Assembly: GCF_001429725.1 (NCBI RefSeq)
Contig: NZ_LMHV01000042.1
Location: 248,073 to 312,072, forward strand
Length of the DNA: 64,000 nucleotides
Direction: 5' to 3'
Origin: Rhizobium sp. Root708
GTDB taxonomy: Bacteria > Pseudomonadota > Alphaproteobacteria > Rhizobiales > Rhizobiaceae
The position numbers were made by a program, and so were the translations under genes. The notes beneath the pieces were generated by a model. It was not told the origin of the DNA. It saw only the letters and a list, made by a program, of their open reading frames with translations, and ran no database searches. Positions 27,252 through 36,195 of this stretch are shown piece after piece (the first letter of the stretch is position 1; every line of letters starts with the position of its first letter).

Positions 27252-28940
27252 TCAGTCCGGTCTCAGCCGATTCAAAGCCTTTTCGAACGTCGCCTCTCCA
27301 CGACGTGAAACTTCTGTGATGCGCCCATCCTCCATGACGATCATGACATCCGCTATCGCGGCCTCGCGGCGGATATGGGTGGCGATGACAAGCGTCCGTC
27401 CTTCCGCCTTCTCCGCCAGACGGTTCATGACGTCGCGGGCGGTGGCGCCATCGAGACCTTCGGTTGGCTCGTCGAGCAGCCAGAGCGGTGTATCGCGCAG
27501 GAAGAGACGGGCAAGGGCGAGGCGGCGCGACTGACCGCCAGACAGCCCCATGCCGCCTTCGCCAAGCCGGGTATCGAGCCCGCGCGGCAGCGCGGTGAGG
27601 TCCTGCAGGAGCCCGGCGTCGGCGAGCGCCTCGTTGAGGGCGGCATCCTTTGCCTCGGGATCTGCCAGCTGCAGATTGCCGCGAAGGCTGTCCTGGAAAA
27701 GCTCGGTGCGCTGCGTGAGCAGGGTGGCGTCGAGGCATTCGACACTTCCCTCGCTCGGCCGCATTTCGGCCGCGAGCAGCGACAGCAGAGTCGATTTTCC
27801 CGCGCCGCTGGTGCCGACGAGTGCCAGCGTCGAGCCTGTCGCCATGTCGAGATTGAGGCCGTGAAGCGCTGATGTTTCAGCGTCGTAGCCGGCGCTGACG
27901 CCGTGCAGGCGAAAAGCAGAACCGGTCGGCGGCGCGCGGTTGCCGTGAATCTCGTCATCGGCCGACAGCCGGGGCGCGATGCGGCGTGCCGCAAGAAGCG
28001 TGCGACCGAGTTCCATCGCCCCCCGCCTCAATGCGCCAAAGGGTTCGACTGATGCGAAGGCGATCAGGATGCCGAGGGTCGCGGCCGGTGCGCCGATTGC
28101 GCCGCTGCCCGCGAGTGCCGCGACCGACAGCAATGAACCGGCCAGGAGTGCGGTCGTCGTGAGACCGAAGCCGAAGGTAATACCGGCTTCGATGCGGTTC
28201 AGGCGATCATCCGCATCCGACGCGTAGCGATCGGCTTCGGCGATTGCCGCGCGCTGGGCAGCAAGGCGTCCGGCCATCAGCAGGTCAGTCTGCCCGGCGA
28301 CGAGGTCGATGGTGCGGGCACGGAGCGCTTCGATGCCATAGGTGCGGCGGCGGGCGTGCTTCGTCGCGCGACGTCCTGCCAGCAGTGGAATGCCGAGACC
28401 CGCGCCGAGGAGCGTGGCGCCGACGGCGAGGCCGAAGAGCGGGTTCATAAGGCCGAGCGCAATGCTCGCGGCAAGCGCTGCGACGATCGCCACGGCTGCC
28501 GGGACCAGCACGCGCAGATAAAGGGAATCCAGCGCGTCGATGTCGCCGGTCAGACGGAAAAGCAGGCGGGCGGGCCGCCTTGCCAGTTCGCGGGCCGCAC
28601 CGGGTGCCGCCCATCCGCGAAACAGGCGTTCGCGAAGGGCAGCGAGTACGCTCAGCGTCGCGTCGTGGGTCGTCAGCCGTTCCGCGTAGCGCGAACCGGT
28701 GCGGCCGAGCGCAAGCAGGCGGATCCCGGCCGACGGCATGAAGACGTCGAAGGTGGAGATCGCTGCGGCGGAAAGTCCGGCGATGCCAGCCGCGGTGATG
28801 AACCAGCCGGACAGGCCGAGCAGGGCAATGCCGGCAGCGACTGTCGTCGCTGAGAGTGCCGCGCCGAGGAGCAGGCCGCGGCGCCGCTCGGCCAGGAAAA
28901 GCTTGATGATCGGTTTGAGGTTGGAAAGCGATGCGCTCAT
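27252..28940 (-). CDS. cydC: thiol-reductant ABC exporter subunit CydC
   Basis: 562 residues: six-helix ABC membrane domain (GLLLGAALSATTVAAGIALL onwards) plus a C-terminal ATPase with Walker A GTSGAGKST, signature LSGGQSRR and Walker B LLDEP. With CydD it exports glutathione/cysteine to the periplasm, needed for assembly of the bd oxidase. Its start overlaps the cydD stop by 4 bases (ATGA); cydA follows 76 bases later. Confidence 0.95.
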   Translation of the reverse strand: MSASLSNLKPIIKLFLAERRRGLLLGAALSATTVAAGIALLGLSGWFITAAGIAGLSAAAISTFDVFMPSAGIRLLALGRTGSRYAERLTTHDATLSVLAALRERLFRGWAAPGAARELARRPARLLFRLTGDIDALDSLYLRVLVPAAVAIVAALAASIALGLMNPLFGLAVGATLLGAGLGIPLLAGRRATKHARRRTYGIEALRARTIDLVAGQTDLLMAGRLAAQRAAIAEADRYASDADDRLNRIEAGITFGFGLTTTALLAGSLLSVAALAGSGAIGAPAATLGILIAFASVEPFGALRRGAMELGRTLLAARRIAPRLSADDEIHGNRAPPTGSAFRLHGVSAGYDAETSALHGLNLDMATGSTLALVGTSGAGKSTLLSLLAAEMRPSEGSVECLDATLLTQRTELFQDSLRGNLQLADPEAKDAALNEALADAGLLQDLTALPRGLDTRLGEGGMGLSGGQSRRLALARLFLRDTPLWLLDEPTEGLDGATARDVMNRLAEKAEGRTLVIATHIRREAAIADVMIVMEDGRITEVSRRGEATFEKALNRLRPD

Positions 28941-30628
28941 TCGGCGGCCTCCCGTGCGGTTTCGGGATCGAGTCTGATTGTGCGATCCATGCGCGACGCA
29001 AGCCGCGGGTCATGGGTTGCGACGACCAGCGTTCGGCCCTTGGCGAGAGCGATCAGGCTCTCGGTGATGTCGCTGGCGGTGTCCGCATCGAGGTGTGCCG
29101 TCGGTTCGTCGGCAAGCACGATTTGGGCGTCGGGATTGCAGGCGGCGCGTGCGATGGCGAGGCGTAGCGCTTCGCCGCCCGATACTCCGAGGCCACCGTC
29201 GCCAAGCGGGCGGCGGGCGTGAAGGCTGGCGAAACCGCCGAGCTTTGCGAGATCGAGCGCCTCCGCCACCGCTTGCGGGGAGACGCCCGGTCGACCGAGG
29301 GAAATATTGCCGGCAATGGTGCCCGCAAATATGTGCGGCTTCTGGCCGACCCAGGCGATCCTGGCCTGCAGCGCGGGATTGGCGGGCTCGTCGTCGATGG
29401 TGACACTGCCGGTCTCGCAGGCGGCGTGGCCGGCGATCAATGCGAGGAGGGTCGACTTGCCCGAGCCGCTGGCGCCGAGCAGCGCAACGTGCTCGCCGGG
29501 ACGAATGCTGAGATTGAATGCCTCGATCGTCGCCTTGCCGTCCTTGTCGTAGCGGAAGCCGACATTCTGCAATCGGATGGCGCCGGCCGCGCTTTCGCTT
29601 GCGGTATCGCCCCCGACCGGAAGCTGAAGCCCTTGCGCACTCAACCCATCGATCGCCTTGATCGCGGCTTCGCCCGCGGCCCGGTCATGCCAGACGGCTG
29701 AGAGTTCGCGCATCGGCTCGAAGAATGCGGGGGCAAGCAGCAGAACGAAGAGGCCGCTTGTCAGGTCGAGGCCACCGGCCCAGGCGCCGAACCTGATTTC
29801 ACCGAGCAGGGAAAAGCCGATGTAGACGGCGACCAGCGCCACGCCGAGTGCGGCGAAAAGCTCAAGAACGGCCGACGACAGGAAGGCGATCTTGAGGACG
29901 GCCATGGTGCGGGTTTTCAGCTCATCGGCATCGGCCCTCAGCCGGGTCGCGGTGGCATCGACCGCACCGAGCGAGCGGATCGTCGTCATTCCACGCAGGC
30001 GATCAAGGAGGAAACCGTTGAGCCCGCCGGTCGCTGCGAGCTGCTTTTCGCTGGCTGTCTGGGCACGCCAGCCGATCAAGGCCATGAAAACCGGAATGAG
30101 CGGCATCGCGAACAGCAGGATCAGAGCCGCGATCCACGAAATCGGAAAGACGCAGGCGAGGATGGCTAACGGTACGGCGCTCGCCTTGAAGCGCGCCGGC
30201 TGAAAGCGGGAGAGGTAGGGAACGATCATCTCGGCCTGTTCGCCGAGGATGCTTGCAGCTTCACCGGAACTCGGCCTTGTGCTGTCGATCGGCGAGCGCC
30301 GGGCGAGGGCTGCCGCAGCAAGTTCACGCCGCGCCGTCAGTTCGGCGCGTGCTGCGCGGAATGCCATGCGGCCGCCAGCCGCTTCGAGACAGCTCTTCGC
30401 GAACCCGAGGAGCGCTATATAGACGGCCAACCACAAGACGTCGTTGAAGCCGCCGCCATCTGCGATGCGGCCGACCGCGGCGGCGAGAAATGCCGCCTGC
30501 GGAATCCAGATGAGCGATGCCAGCGCCTGGACGGTGGCTGCCTTGCGCAGCCCCTTATTTTTGCCCACGCCTTTAGCCGGCTTGCCGAAAGCCTGCTTTC
30601 CATTTGCGTCTAAGTAAGCACTCCCCAT
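28937..30628 (-). CDS. cydD: thiol-reductant ABC exporter subunit CydD
   Basis: 563 residues from ATG 30628 (MGSAYLDANGKQAFGKPAKG); the longer reading to 30682 overlaps the upstream regulator and has no ribosome site. Membrane domain, then ATPase with Walker A GASGSGKST, signature VSGGEALR and Walker B VLADEPTAHLD. It is the partner of CydC. The start lies 4 bases after the stop of the GbsR-type regulator gene, so regulator and transporter are co-transcribed. Confidence 0.94.
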   Translation of the reverse strand: MGSAYLDANGKQAFGKPAKGVGKNKGLRKAATVQALASLIWIPQAAFLAAAVGRIADGGGFNDVLWLAVYIALLGFAKSCLEAAGGRMAFRAARAELTARRELAAAALARRSPIDSTRPSSGEAASILGEQAEMIVPYLSRFQPARFKASAVPLAILACVFPISWIAALILLFAMPLIPVFMALIGWRAQTASEKQLAATGGLNGFLLDRLRGMTTIRSLGAVDATATRLRADADELKTRTMAVLKIAFLSSAVLELFAALGVALVAVYIGFSLLGEIRFGAWAGGLDLTSGLFVLLLAPAFFEPMRELSAVWHDRAAGEAAIKAIDGLSAQGLQLPVGGDTASESAAGAIRLQNVGFRYDKDGKATIEAFNLSIRPGEHVALLGASGSGKSTLLALIAGHAACETGSVTIDDEPANPALQARIAWVGQKPHIFAGTIAGNISLGRPGVSPQAVAEALDLAKLGGFASLHARRPLGDGGLGVSGGEALRLAIARAACNPDAQIVLADEPTAHLDADTASDITESLIALAKGRTLVVATHDPRLASRMDRTIRLDPETAREAAE

Positions 30629-30632
30629 AGCG

Positions 30633-31211
30633 CTAACTCTTGTTCGCAGGATTGGGCCGGCGGCTGCGGCCGAGCGAAACAACTCGGTCCTTGGCCTCCA
30701 GCAGCTTCGTCACTTTCGCACCTAAAGAGAGTAACGTTGCAAGGCGCTCTGTTTCAAGTTGTTTTACGTCTTCATACCAATGCGTTAGCTGTTCGATCAG
30801 CGCGTGCATCTCGCTCATGCGTTCCTGGGCATGGCGCTCGGCCTCGCTTGCGGGGCGCTGCATCAGGATTTCCCTCAGCACCGACAGCGTCGGATCGACC
30901 TCGCGCTTCTTGCGCTCCTCGGCCAGTGTGCGCAGGATTTGCCAGACGTCGTCGGGGGTGGTGAAGAAGTCGCGCCGGTCATCCGGCTTGTGTTTGAGCA
31001 GAACCAGGTTCCAGGTCTGCAGCTCGCGCAGGCTCATCGAAACATTCGAACGCGAGATGCCGAGCGCATCGGTGATATCCTCGGCGCAGAGCGGCGAAGG
31101 CGAGACGTAGAGCAAAGCATAAATCTGACCAACGGTGCGGTTGATGCCCCACCGCGAGCCCATCTCGCCGAAGTGCAGAACAAAGGATTGAACAAGCGGC
31201 GGAAGGTTCAT
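30633..31211 (-). CDS. GbsR/MarR-family regulator heading the cyd operon
   Basis: 192 residues. Winged helix-turn-helix of the GbsR type: GSRWGINRTVGQIYALLYVS, LCAEDITDALGISRSNVSMS, LRELQTWNLVLLKHKPDDRR, followed by a coiled C-terminal helix (about 100-180) probably for dimerisation. It is the first gene of the operon before cydD. A perfect 20-bp palindrome at 31234, just ahead of its start, is the obvious autoregulatory operator. Ligand unknown; in related families these proteins respond to glycine-betaine-type molecules, but here the role is more likely in respiration (inference). Confidence 0.88.
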   Translation of the reverse strand: MNLPPLVQSFVLHFGEMGSRWGINRTVGQIYALLYVSPSPLCAEDITDALGISRSNVSMSLRELQTWNLVLLKHKPDDRRDFFTTPDDVWQILRTLAEERKKREVDPTLSVLREILMQRPASEAERHAQERMSEMHALIEQLTHWYEDVKQLETERLATLLSLGAKVTKLLEAKDRVVSLGRSRRPNPANKS

Positions 31212-31233
31212 TTCGGTTTCCGTTATGTCTGTG

Positions 31234-31253
31234 ATTTCAGAAATTTCTGAAAT
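31234..31253. promoter_or_regulatory. perfect 20-bp palindrome, probable GbsR-type operator
   Basis: ATTTCAGAAATTTCTGAAAT is fully self-complementary, 22 bases before the regulator start. A -10-like TATAGT lies directly upstream on the minus strand, so a bound protein would cover the initiation site. Confidence 0.7.
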
Positions 31254-31348
31254 TACTATAACTGGGTCGGTCTACGGGCAATCGTCAATTGGAGGCTGCG
31301 GCAATTTGGTGCCCCAGCGAGTCATAGGAAAATTCGCCGTGGCTGAAC

Positions 31349-31362
31349 TTGATCTGGATCAA
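31349..31362 (-). promoter_or_regulatory. FNR/FnrN box (anaerobox) of the cyd operon
   Basis: TTGATCTGGATCAA is a perfect TTGAT-N4-ATCAA site overlapping the hemN stop codon. On the minus strand a CTATGA -10 (31327-31322) puts the start near 31315, so the box is centred about 41 bases upstream, the class II activator position. Confidence 0.75.
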
Positions 31363-32704
31363 ACGGCGACGGAATGTTTTGCATGGCCCTGCTTGAGGTA
31401 ACGATCGAATTTCGCAGCGATCGCCCGCACGAAAGGCCGGCCCTTCGGCGTGACGGCGAAGGTATTGCCGTCGAAGGTGGTCAGTTCATCCTCGTTGAAG
31501 ATATACGTGCGCATCGCATCGGCGCAGACGCCGTCGGCCGCGCGTCCGAAACGGGAGCGCAGGTCCGTGACGGAGAACGCATAGCGGCACATCAGGTCCT
31601 CGATGGCGCACGCCGCGGCGCGGTCGCTCTCGGACAGCGCAAAGCCGCGTGCGACAGGCAGGTGCCCGTCCGAGATTGCCCGACAATATTGGCCGGTCGG
31701 CGTGATGTTCTGCACGTAGCCTTGCCGCAGGCGTCCGATCGACGAGGCGCCGAAGCCGATCAGTGCGTCGGCATCATCTGTGGTGTAGCCCTGGAAATTG
31801 CGCCGAAGCGTGCCGTCGGAGAGCTTCTGCGCCATGCCGTCGGCCGGCTTCGCAAAATGGTCGATACCGACAGGCACATAGTCCTCGGCAAGAATGGCCT
31901 CAGCACCGGCAGCCGCCATCTCGAGCGTTCAGACGGGCCGGCTAGTGTCGCCGCATCGATCCGCGACTGGTGCTTCTTAATCCAGGGGACATGCGCATAG
32001 CCGAACATGGCGATCCGGTCCGGCGCCATCGAAAGGCAGTGCTCGATTGTCCGCATCAGCATCGCCCGGTCTTGATGCGGCAGGCCGTAGACAATGTCGA
32101 GATTGATGGACGCAACGCCGAGATCTCGCAGCGTGGTCACGACGTCAGCCGTCTCCTCGAAGCTCTGCGGGCGGTTGATGGCGGTCTGTACGATCGGTTC
32201 GAAGTCCTGCACGCCGACGCTTGCCCGCGTGATGCCGAAGGATCTCCATGCCTGCAGGCGCTCGGCGTCGACATGGGTCGGGTCGATTTCGACACTGATC
32301 TCGGTGTCTGGAGCGATGTCGAAGTGTCGATCCAGCGTGCCGCGCAATCGCTGCAGATCCTTCGGGCTGACGATCGTCGGCGAACCGCCGCCGAAATGGA
32401 TGGCGCTGACCTTGCGCCGCTCGGGCAGGCACCCGGCAACAAGCCCGATCTCCTTGTTGAGTGCATCGAGATAGGCGACGATCGGGTCGTAGCGGCGCAC
32501 CTGTTTGGTATGGCAGCCGCAATAGAAGCAGAGCCGATCGCAGAACGGGATGTGCAGATAGAGCGACAGCGGGCCATCCGGCCGTTCGCCAAGCCACTCC
32601 CTATAGACGGCTTCGTCGATGCCGTCGTGGAAGTGTGGCGCTGTGGGGTAGCTGGTATAGCGCGGTACCGGAGCGGCGTAGCGGGCGATGAGTTCGGCGT
32701 TCAT
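31359..32704 (-). pseudogene. hemN: oxygen-independent coproporphyrinogen III oxidase, single-base frameshift
   Basis: Radical-SAM haem-synthesis enzyme for low-oxygen growth. From ATG 32704 (MNAELIARYAAPVPRYTSYP) the frame has the CDRLCFYCGC iron-sulfur motif (C-x3-C-x2-C), GGGSPT and NLDIVYGLPHQ, up to HVPWIKKHQSRIDAATLAGP. It then loses homology near 31926. The -1 shifted frame resumes at once with LEMAAAGAEAILAEDYVPVG, DHFAKP, RNFQGYTTD and the normal C-terminus at 31359. One base (a C in GAACGC[C]TCGAG) is missing; with it the product would be about 448 residues. True mutation or sequencing error. Confidence 0.9.
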
Positions 32705-32751
32705 GGCGTATCCTTTCGGGGAAGCCATAGCCGGGCCAGGAAGGCGACACT

Positions 32752-32765
32752 TTGATTTCGATCAA
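32752..32765. promoter_or_regulatory. FNR/FnrN box (anaerobox) between hemN and fnrN
   Basis: TTGATTTCGATCAA is a perfect anaerobox. For hemN (minus) a TATGGC -10 at 32729-32724 predicts a start near 32717, placing the box at -41.5. The box is also 59 bases before fnrN, allowing autoregulation. Confidence 0.8.
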
Positions 32766-32823
32766 GAAAAGGGCTGTTCTCGCGCGTGGGCTGTGGTCTA
32801 TGCTTTTGCGCGGAGCTGATTTG

Positions 32824-33540
32824 ATGCGCAAAGACATACATAATTCAAACATACCAGTACGTTGCATGAGCTGCGAGGTTCGCCACAAGGGCATGTGCGG
32901 TGCGCTCAGTTCCGACGAATTGCTGGCGCTGTCGGCGCATACGCGTCTCGTCAATCACGAATCGGGCGACGAGCTCGCCGGTGAGAGGATGCCGGCCGAA
33001 TCCTACGCGACCGTCATCCGCGGCGTCGTGAAGCTCACGAAGACGCTGGAGGACGGACGCCAGCAGATCGTCGGCCTGCAGTTCGCGCCCGATCTTCTCG
33101 GCAGGCTGAATGCGAATGAAAATGCGGTGTCGGTAGAGGCGGCCTCCGACGTCAACCTCTGTCGCATTCCAAAGGCCGCGCTGGAGCGCGTGGTCAAGAG
33201 CAACCCGGCGCTCGCCGAACGCCTGATGTCGCAGACACTGCGCGAGCTCGACGAAGCCCGCGACTGGATGGTGACGCTCGGGCGCAAGACGGCGGCGGAG
33301 AAGGTCGCAAGCTTCCTTCTTTTGATCGCCACGCATCTTGATCCTGAGGCCGACGGCGAAAAGCGGCAGTTCGACCTGCCCCTGTCGCGAGCCGACATTG
33401 CCGATTTCCTCGGGCTGACGATCGAGACGGTTTCCCGCCAGATGTCGAAGCTGAAGGCCGATGGGGTAATCTCCATCGTCGCGAACCGGCATATCGAGGT
33501 GCCGAAGCTGTCGAGACTCAAGGCCTGCTGCGGCTCCTGA
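32824..33540 (+). CDS. fnrN: Crp/Fnr-family oxygen-sensing regulator FnrN
   Basis: 238 residues from ATG 32824 (MRKDIHNSNIPVRCMSC) after GGAG. N-terminal cysteines C14, C17, C25 and C113 are placed as the four [4Fe-4S] ligands of FNR. A cyclic-nucleotide-like beta roll follows, then the helix-turn-helix DFLGLTIETVSRQMSKLKAD, whose E-x2-S-R reads TTGAT sites. This separates it from FixK, which lacks the N-terminal cysteines. It activates microaerobic genes; anaeroboxes near hemN/fnrN and before the cyd operon make these its likely local targets. The frame upstream to 32752 overlaps the box itself. Confidence 0.93.
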   Translation: MRKDIHNSNIPVRCMSCEVRHKGMCGALSSDELLALSAHTRLVNHESGDELAGERMPAESYATVIRGVVKLTKTLEDGRQQIVGLQFAPDLLGRLNANENAVSVEAASDVNLCRIPKAALERVVKSNPALAERLMSQTLRELDEARDWMVTLGRKTAAEKVASFLLLIATHLDPEADGEKRQFDLPLSRADIADFLGLTIETVSRQMSKLKADGVISIVANRHIEVPKLSRLKACCGS

Positions 33541-33631
33541 CGATCGCTGTGCGACGGTCTTCAATGCCGGTTGCCGAGGAAGCCCATTCCGTGCAGGAGT
33601 GAGGACTCACCTCGTTCGAGAAGAGAGCTGC

Positions 33632-34792
33632 ATGTCTGCCTTCGCCAATCCGCTTGTTTCCCGCCTGTCTCCGCCACCCATTCCCTCGGTGCTCGCCTGG
33701 GCTCGCGAATACAAGGGCGGCAAGGGACCGTTGGTCGATCTTTCGCAGGCGGTCCCCGGCTATCCGGCCCATCCTGAAATGTTGCGGCTGCTTGGCGAAG
33801 CAGCATCGTCGCCGAAGACGACGGGCTATGGTCCGATCGAGGGCGAGGGCGTGCTGAGAGAGGCCTATGCCGGACATATGTCCAAGGTCTATGGGGCGGC
33901 CGTTTCCGCAGCCAACATTCATATCACCGCAGGCTGCAACCAGGCTTTCATGTCGGCGGCAATCGCGCTTGCCGGCTCCGGCGATACGGTGGCGCTCACC
34001 AATCCGTTCTACTTCAATCAGGAAACGACGCTGTCGATGCTCGGCATCAAGCGCGTTCTGGTCGAGTGCGATGCGGAGAATGGCTTTTTGCCGGAGGTTC
34101 AATCAGCCGAAAAGGCGCTTCAGGGCGGCGCCAAGGTGCTGGCGGTGGTGACGCCGAACAATCCGACGGGAGCAATCTACCCGCCGGCATTGCTGCATGA
34201 GCTGTTCAACCTCTGCCGCAAGCATGGGGCGTGGCTGATCGTCGACGAGACTTACCGCGACTTCCTTCCCGATGGCTACGGCGCTCCACATCCGCTACTC
34301 ACGATTCAGGGCTGGGAAGACACGCTGGTCCTTCTCTACAGCTTCTCGAAGTCCTTTTGCATTCCCGGCCATCGGCTCGGGGCGATCACGGCAGGCGTCA
34401 ACGTCGTAGCCGAGATTGCCAAGGTCATGGACAACATGCAGATTTGCGCGCCACGCGCAGCCCAGGTCGCCGTTGCCGCGGCGATACCGATCCTTGCGGG
34501 CTGGCAGGCGGAAAATCGCCTGGAGATTGCGCGCCGTGCGGATGCATTGCGGGCCGTGATGTCGGGGTTGCCCGGCTGGGAGATCGGTGCGCTTGGCGCC
34601 TATTTCGCGTTCATCCGCCACCCCTTCGCCGAGCTCAGCTCAGCCGCCGTCGCGGAGCGTCTGGCCAAGGAGGCCGGTGTCGTCTGCCTGCCGGGCAGCT
34701 ATTTCGGGGAAGGGCAGGAGCATTATCTCAGGCTCGCCTTTGCCAATGCCGACGCTATCTCGATCGGCCTGCTCGCGGATCGTCTTCGGTAG
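33632..34792 (+). CDS. PLP-dependent class I/II aminotransferase
   Basis: 386 residues from ATG 33632 (MSAFANPLVSRLSPPPIPSV) after AGAAGAGAG. Fold-type I aspartate-aminotransferase-like enzyme: VVTPNNPTGAIYPP, VDETYRDFLP and the PLP lysine in YSFSKSFCIPGHRLGA. The amino donor/acceptor pair cannot be read from sequence. It stands alone, followed by a terminator and a repeat element; the neighbours do not suggest a pathway. Confidence 0.9.
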   Translation: MSAFANPLVSRLSPPPIPSVLAWAREYKGGKGPLVDLSQAVPGYPAHPEMLRLLGEAASSPKTTGYGPIEGEGVLREAYAGHMSKVYGAAVSAANIHITAGCNQAFMSAAIALAGSGDTVALTNPFYFNQETTLSMLGIKRVLVECDAENGFLPEVQSAEKALQGGAKVLAVVTPNNPTGAIYPPALLHELFNLCRKHGAWLIVDETYRDFLPDGYGAPHPLLTIQGWEDTLVLLYSFSKSFCIPGHRLGAITAGVNVVAEIAKVMDNMQICAPRAAQVAVAAAIPILAGWQAENRLEIARRADALRAVMSGLPGWEIGALGAYFAFIRHPFAELSSAAVAERLAKEAGVVCLPGSYFGEGQEHYLRLAFANADAISIGLLADRLR

Positions 34793-34805
34793 TTTGAAAA
34801 GATAA

Positions 34806-35064
34806 AGGCCCGCATCGGCGGACTTAAGCTTGTTGACAAAGCCTTATGTCCTAACGGGATGGATGCCCTATCGGCCGTCACCCCGGCCGGCGAGCCGGGG
34901 TCCAGCGCGCGCAAGTCGTTGCGCGCAAAAGGCCCTTTCGCACCGCAGACGCGGTGCCGCTGGATGCCGGCTCAAGGCCGGCATGACGGAGAAACCGATC
35001 TTCCGCAAAAAGGAACGGCTAGTCAGCAGTCTGAGGCCCGCATCGGCGGGCCTCTATCCTTTTT
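34806..35064. repeat. palindromic mosaic repeat flanked by a duplicated terminator arm
   Basis: A 115-bp element (34875-34989) has CCGTCA/TGACGG ends and inner TCCAGCG/CGCTGGA arms. Within it are four hairpins: CCCCGGC/GCCGGGG, GCGCGCAA/TTGCGCGC, GCACCGC/GCGGTGC and GCCGGC/GCCGGC. The class is widespread in alphaproteobacterial intergenic regions. The 16-bp sequence AGGCCCGCATCGGCGG occurs on both sides (34806-34821 and 35034-35049). No gene is present. Confidence 0.75.
35033..35064 (+). terminator. intrinsic terminator downstream of the aminotransferase gene
   Basis: GAGGCCCGC and GCGGGCCTC form a perfect 9-bp stem with an ATCG loop, followed by TATCCTTTTT on the + strand. Confidence 0.75.
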
Positions 35065-35078
35065 GGAGAATTCTCGTA

Positions 35079-36185
35079 TCAGACGACGACTGTCAGCGGC
35101 GGTATCCGCTTGTCTGCCGGGCTAGCCTGCTCTGAGGCCTCCAGCAGATTGAGCTCCCGCCTTTCCTTCTCCGACACGATCGCAAGGTCGAGGACCTTCT
35201 GCAGGTTTGCGGCGTGGCGGAAGGTCGGGTCGTCCTGCTTTCCGGTTCTGACCGCTTCTGCAAAGCGCTGATAGTTTGTCAGCACAGCCGGAACCTCGAT
35301 GTCGCGCCAGGTGGCGGTCTCGATGTCCTCGCCGAAGCAGCCGCGCAGTTCGGAACCATCCGGGCGATGGATGACCTCGAGGCTGCCCTTTTCGCCATAG
35401 ATGCGAAGCTTCAGCTCATTGAGATGGCCGGTTGCCCAGCGGGTCGCGTGGATGACGCCGAGCGCACCATTGGTGAAATCGACCGACATGGTGAAGCTGT
35501 CGTTGGCATCCAGTAGATATTCGCCGATCTGACCGCCCGGGGCCTTGTTGAAGGTCTTGAGGCGGGCAAAGACGTGGTCGATATCGGTCGCCGCGCCATA
35601 AGCGGCGAAGTCGAGGATATGGATGCCGACATCGCCGAGCACGCCGTTCGAACCGTGACCGGTCGACAGGCGCCACAGCCAGCGCGATTCCGTGCGCCAG
35701 TCACCCCAGGCGCGCGAGACCAGCCAACTTTGCAGGTAGGAGGCCTCGACGTGTCTGATGGTACCGAGCTCGCCAGCCAAGACCATCTCGCGGGCGCGCT
35801 GCAGAGGCGCGACGTTGCGATAGGTGAGGTTGACCATGTTGATGACGCCGGCAGATTCAGCGGCTTCCGTCATCTCCAGCGCGTGGTCGTAATGCTCGGC
35901 CAGCGGCTTTTCGCAGAAGACGTGCTTGCCGGCGGCGATGAGCGCAAGGCTGGTCGCGTGGTGGATACGATCGGGCGTGACGTTGGTGGCCGCGTCGAAG
36001 TCACCCCATGCGATCGCTTCCTCCAGTGTCAGGAAGCGTTTCTCGATGCGGAAGTGATCGGCAAATTCGGCAAGGCGCGCCGGGTCGGTATCGACTGCGC
36101 CGACAACTTCCACGCCGTCGATGGCGAGGAAATTGGCAACCTGGTTTCTGGCCATCGAGCCTGTGCCAAGAACGAGTAGACGCAT
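35079..36185 (-). CDS. thuB: ThuB-type Gfo/Idh/MocA oxidoreductase
   Basis: 368 residues from ATG 36185 (MRLLVLGTGSMARNQVANFL). The N-terminal Rossmann motif is GTGSMA, followed by EKPLAEHYDHA, the family's lysine-proline motif, and a C-terminal substrate domain with GDVGIHILDFAAYGA. In Sinorhizobium ThuB acts with ThuA in trehalose/sucrose catabolism by 3-keto sugars. It is the last gene of thuEFGKAB, 10 bases after thuA. The frame upstream of 36185 overlies thuA and is not used. Confidence 0.9.
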   Translation of the reverse strand: MRLLVLGTGSMARNQVANFLAIDGVEVVGAVDTDPARLAEFADHFRIEKRFLTLEEAIAWGDFDAATNVTPDRIHHATSLALIAAGKHVFCEKPLAEHYDHALEMTEAAESAGVINMVNLTYRNVAPLQRAREMVLAGELGTIRHVEASYLQSWLVSRAWGDWRTESRWLWRLSTGHGSNGVLGDVGIHILDFAAYGAATDIDHVFARLKTFNKAPGGQIGEYLLDANDSFTMSVDFTNGALGVIHATRWATGHLNELKLRIYGEKGSLEVIHRPDGSELRGCFGEDIETATWRDIEVPAVLTNYQRFAEAVRTGKQDDPTFRHAANLQKVLDLAIVSEKERRELNLLEASEQASPADKRIPPLTVVV

Positions 36186-36195
36186 AGTGTGCTCC

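Noticed and set aside
31920..31935. Programmed frameshifting in hemN
   Set aside because: No slippery heptamer or downstream stimulatory structure at the junction and HemN is not known to use recoding; mutation or read error is simpler.
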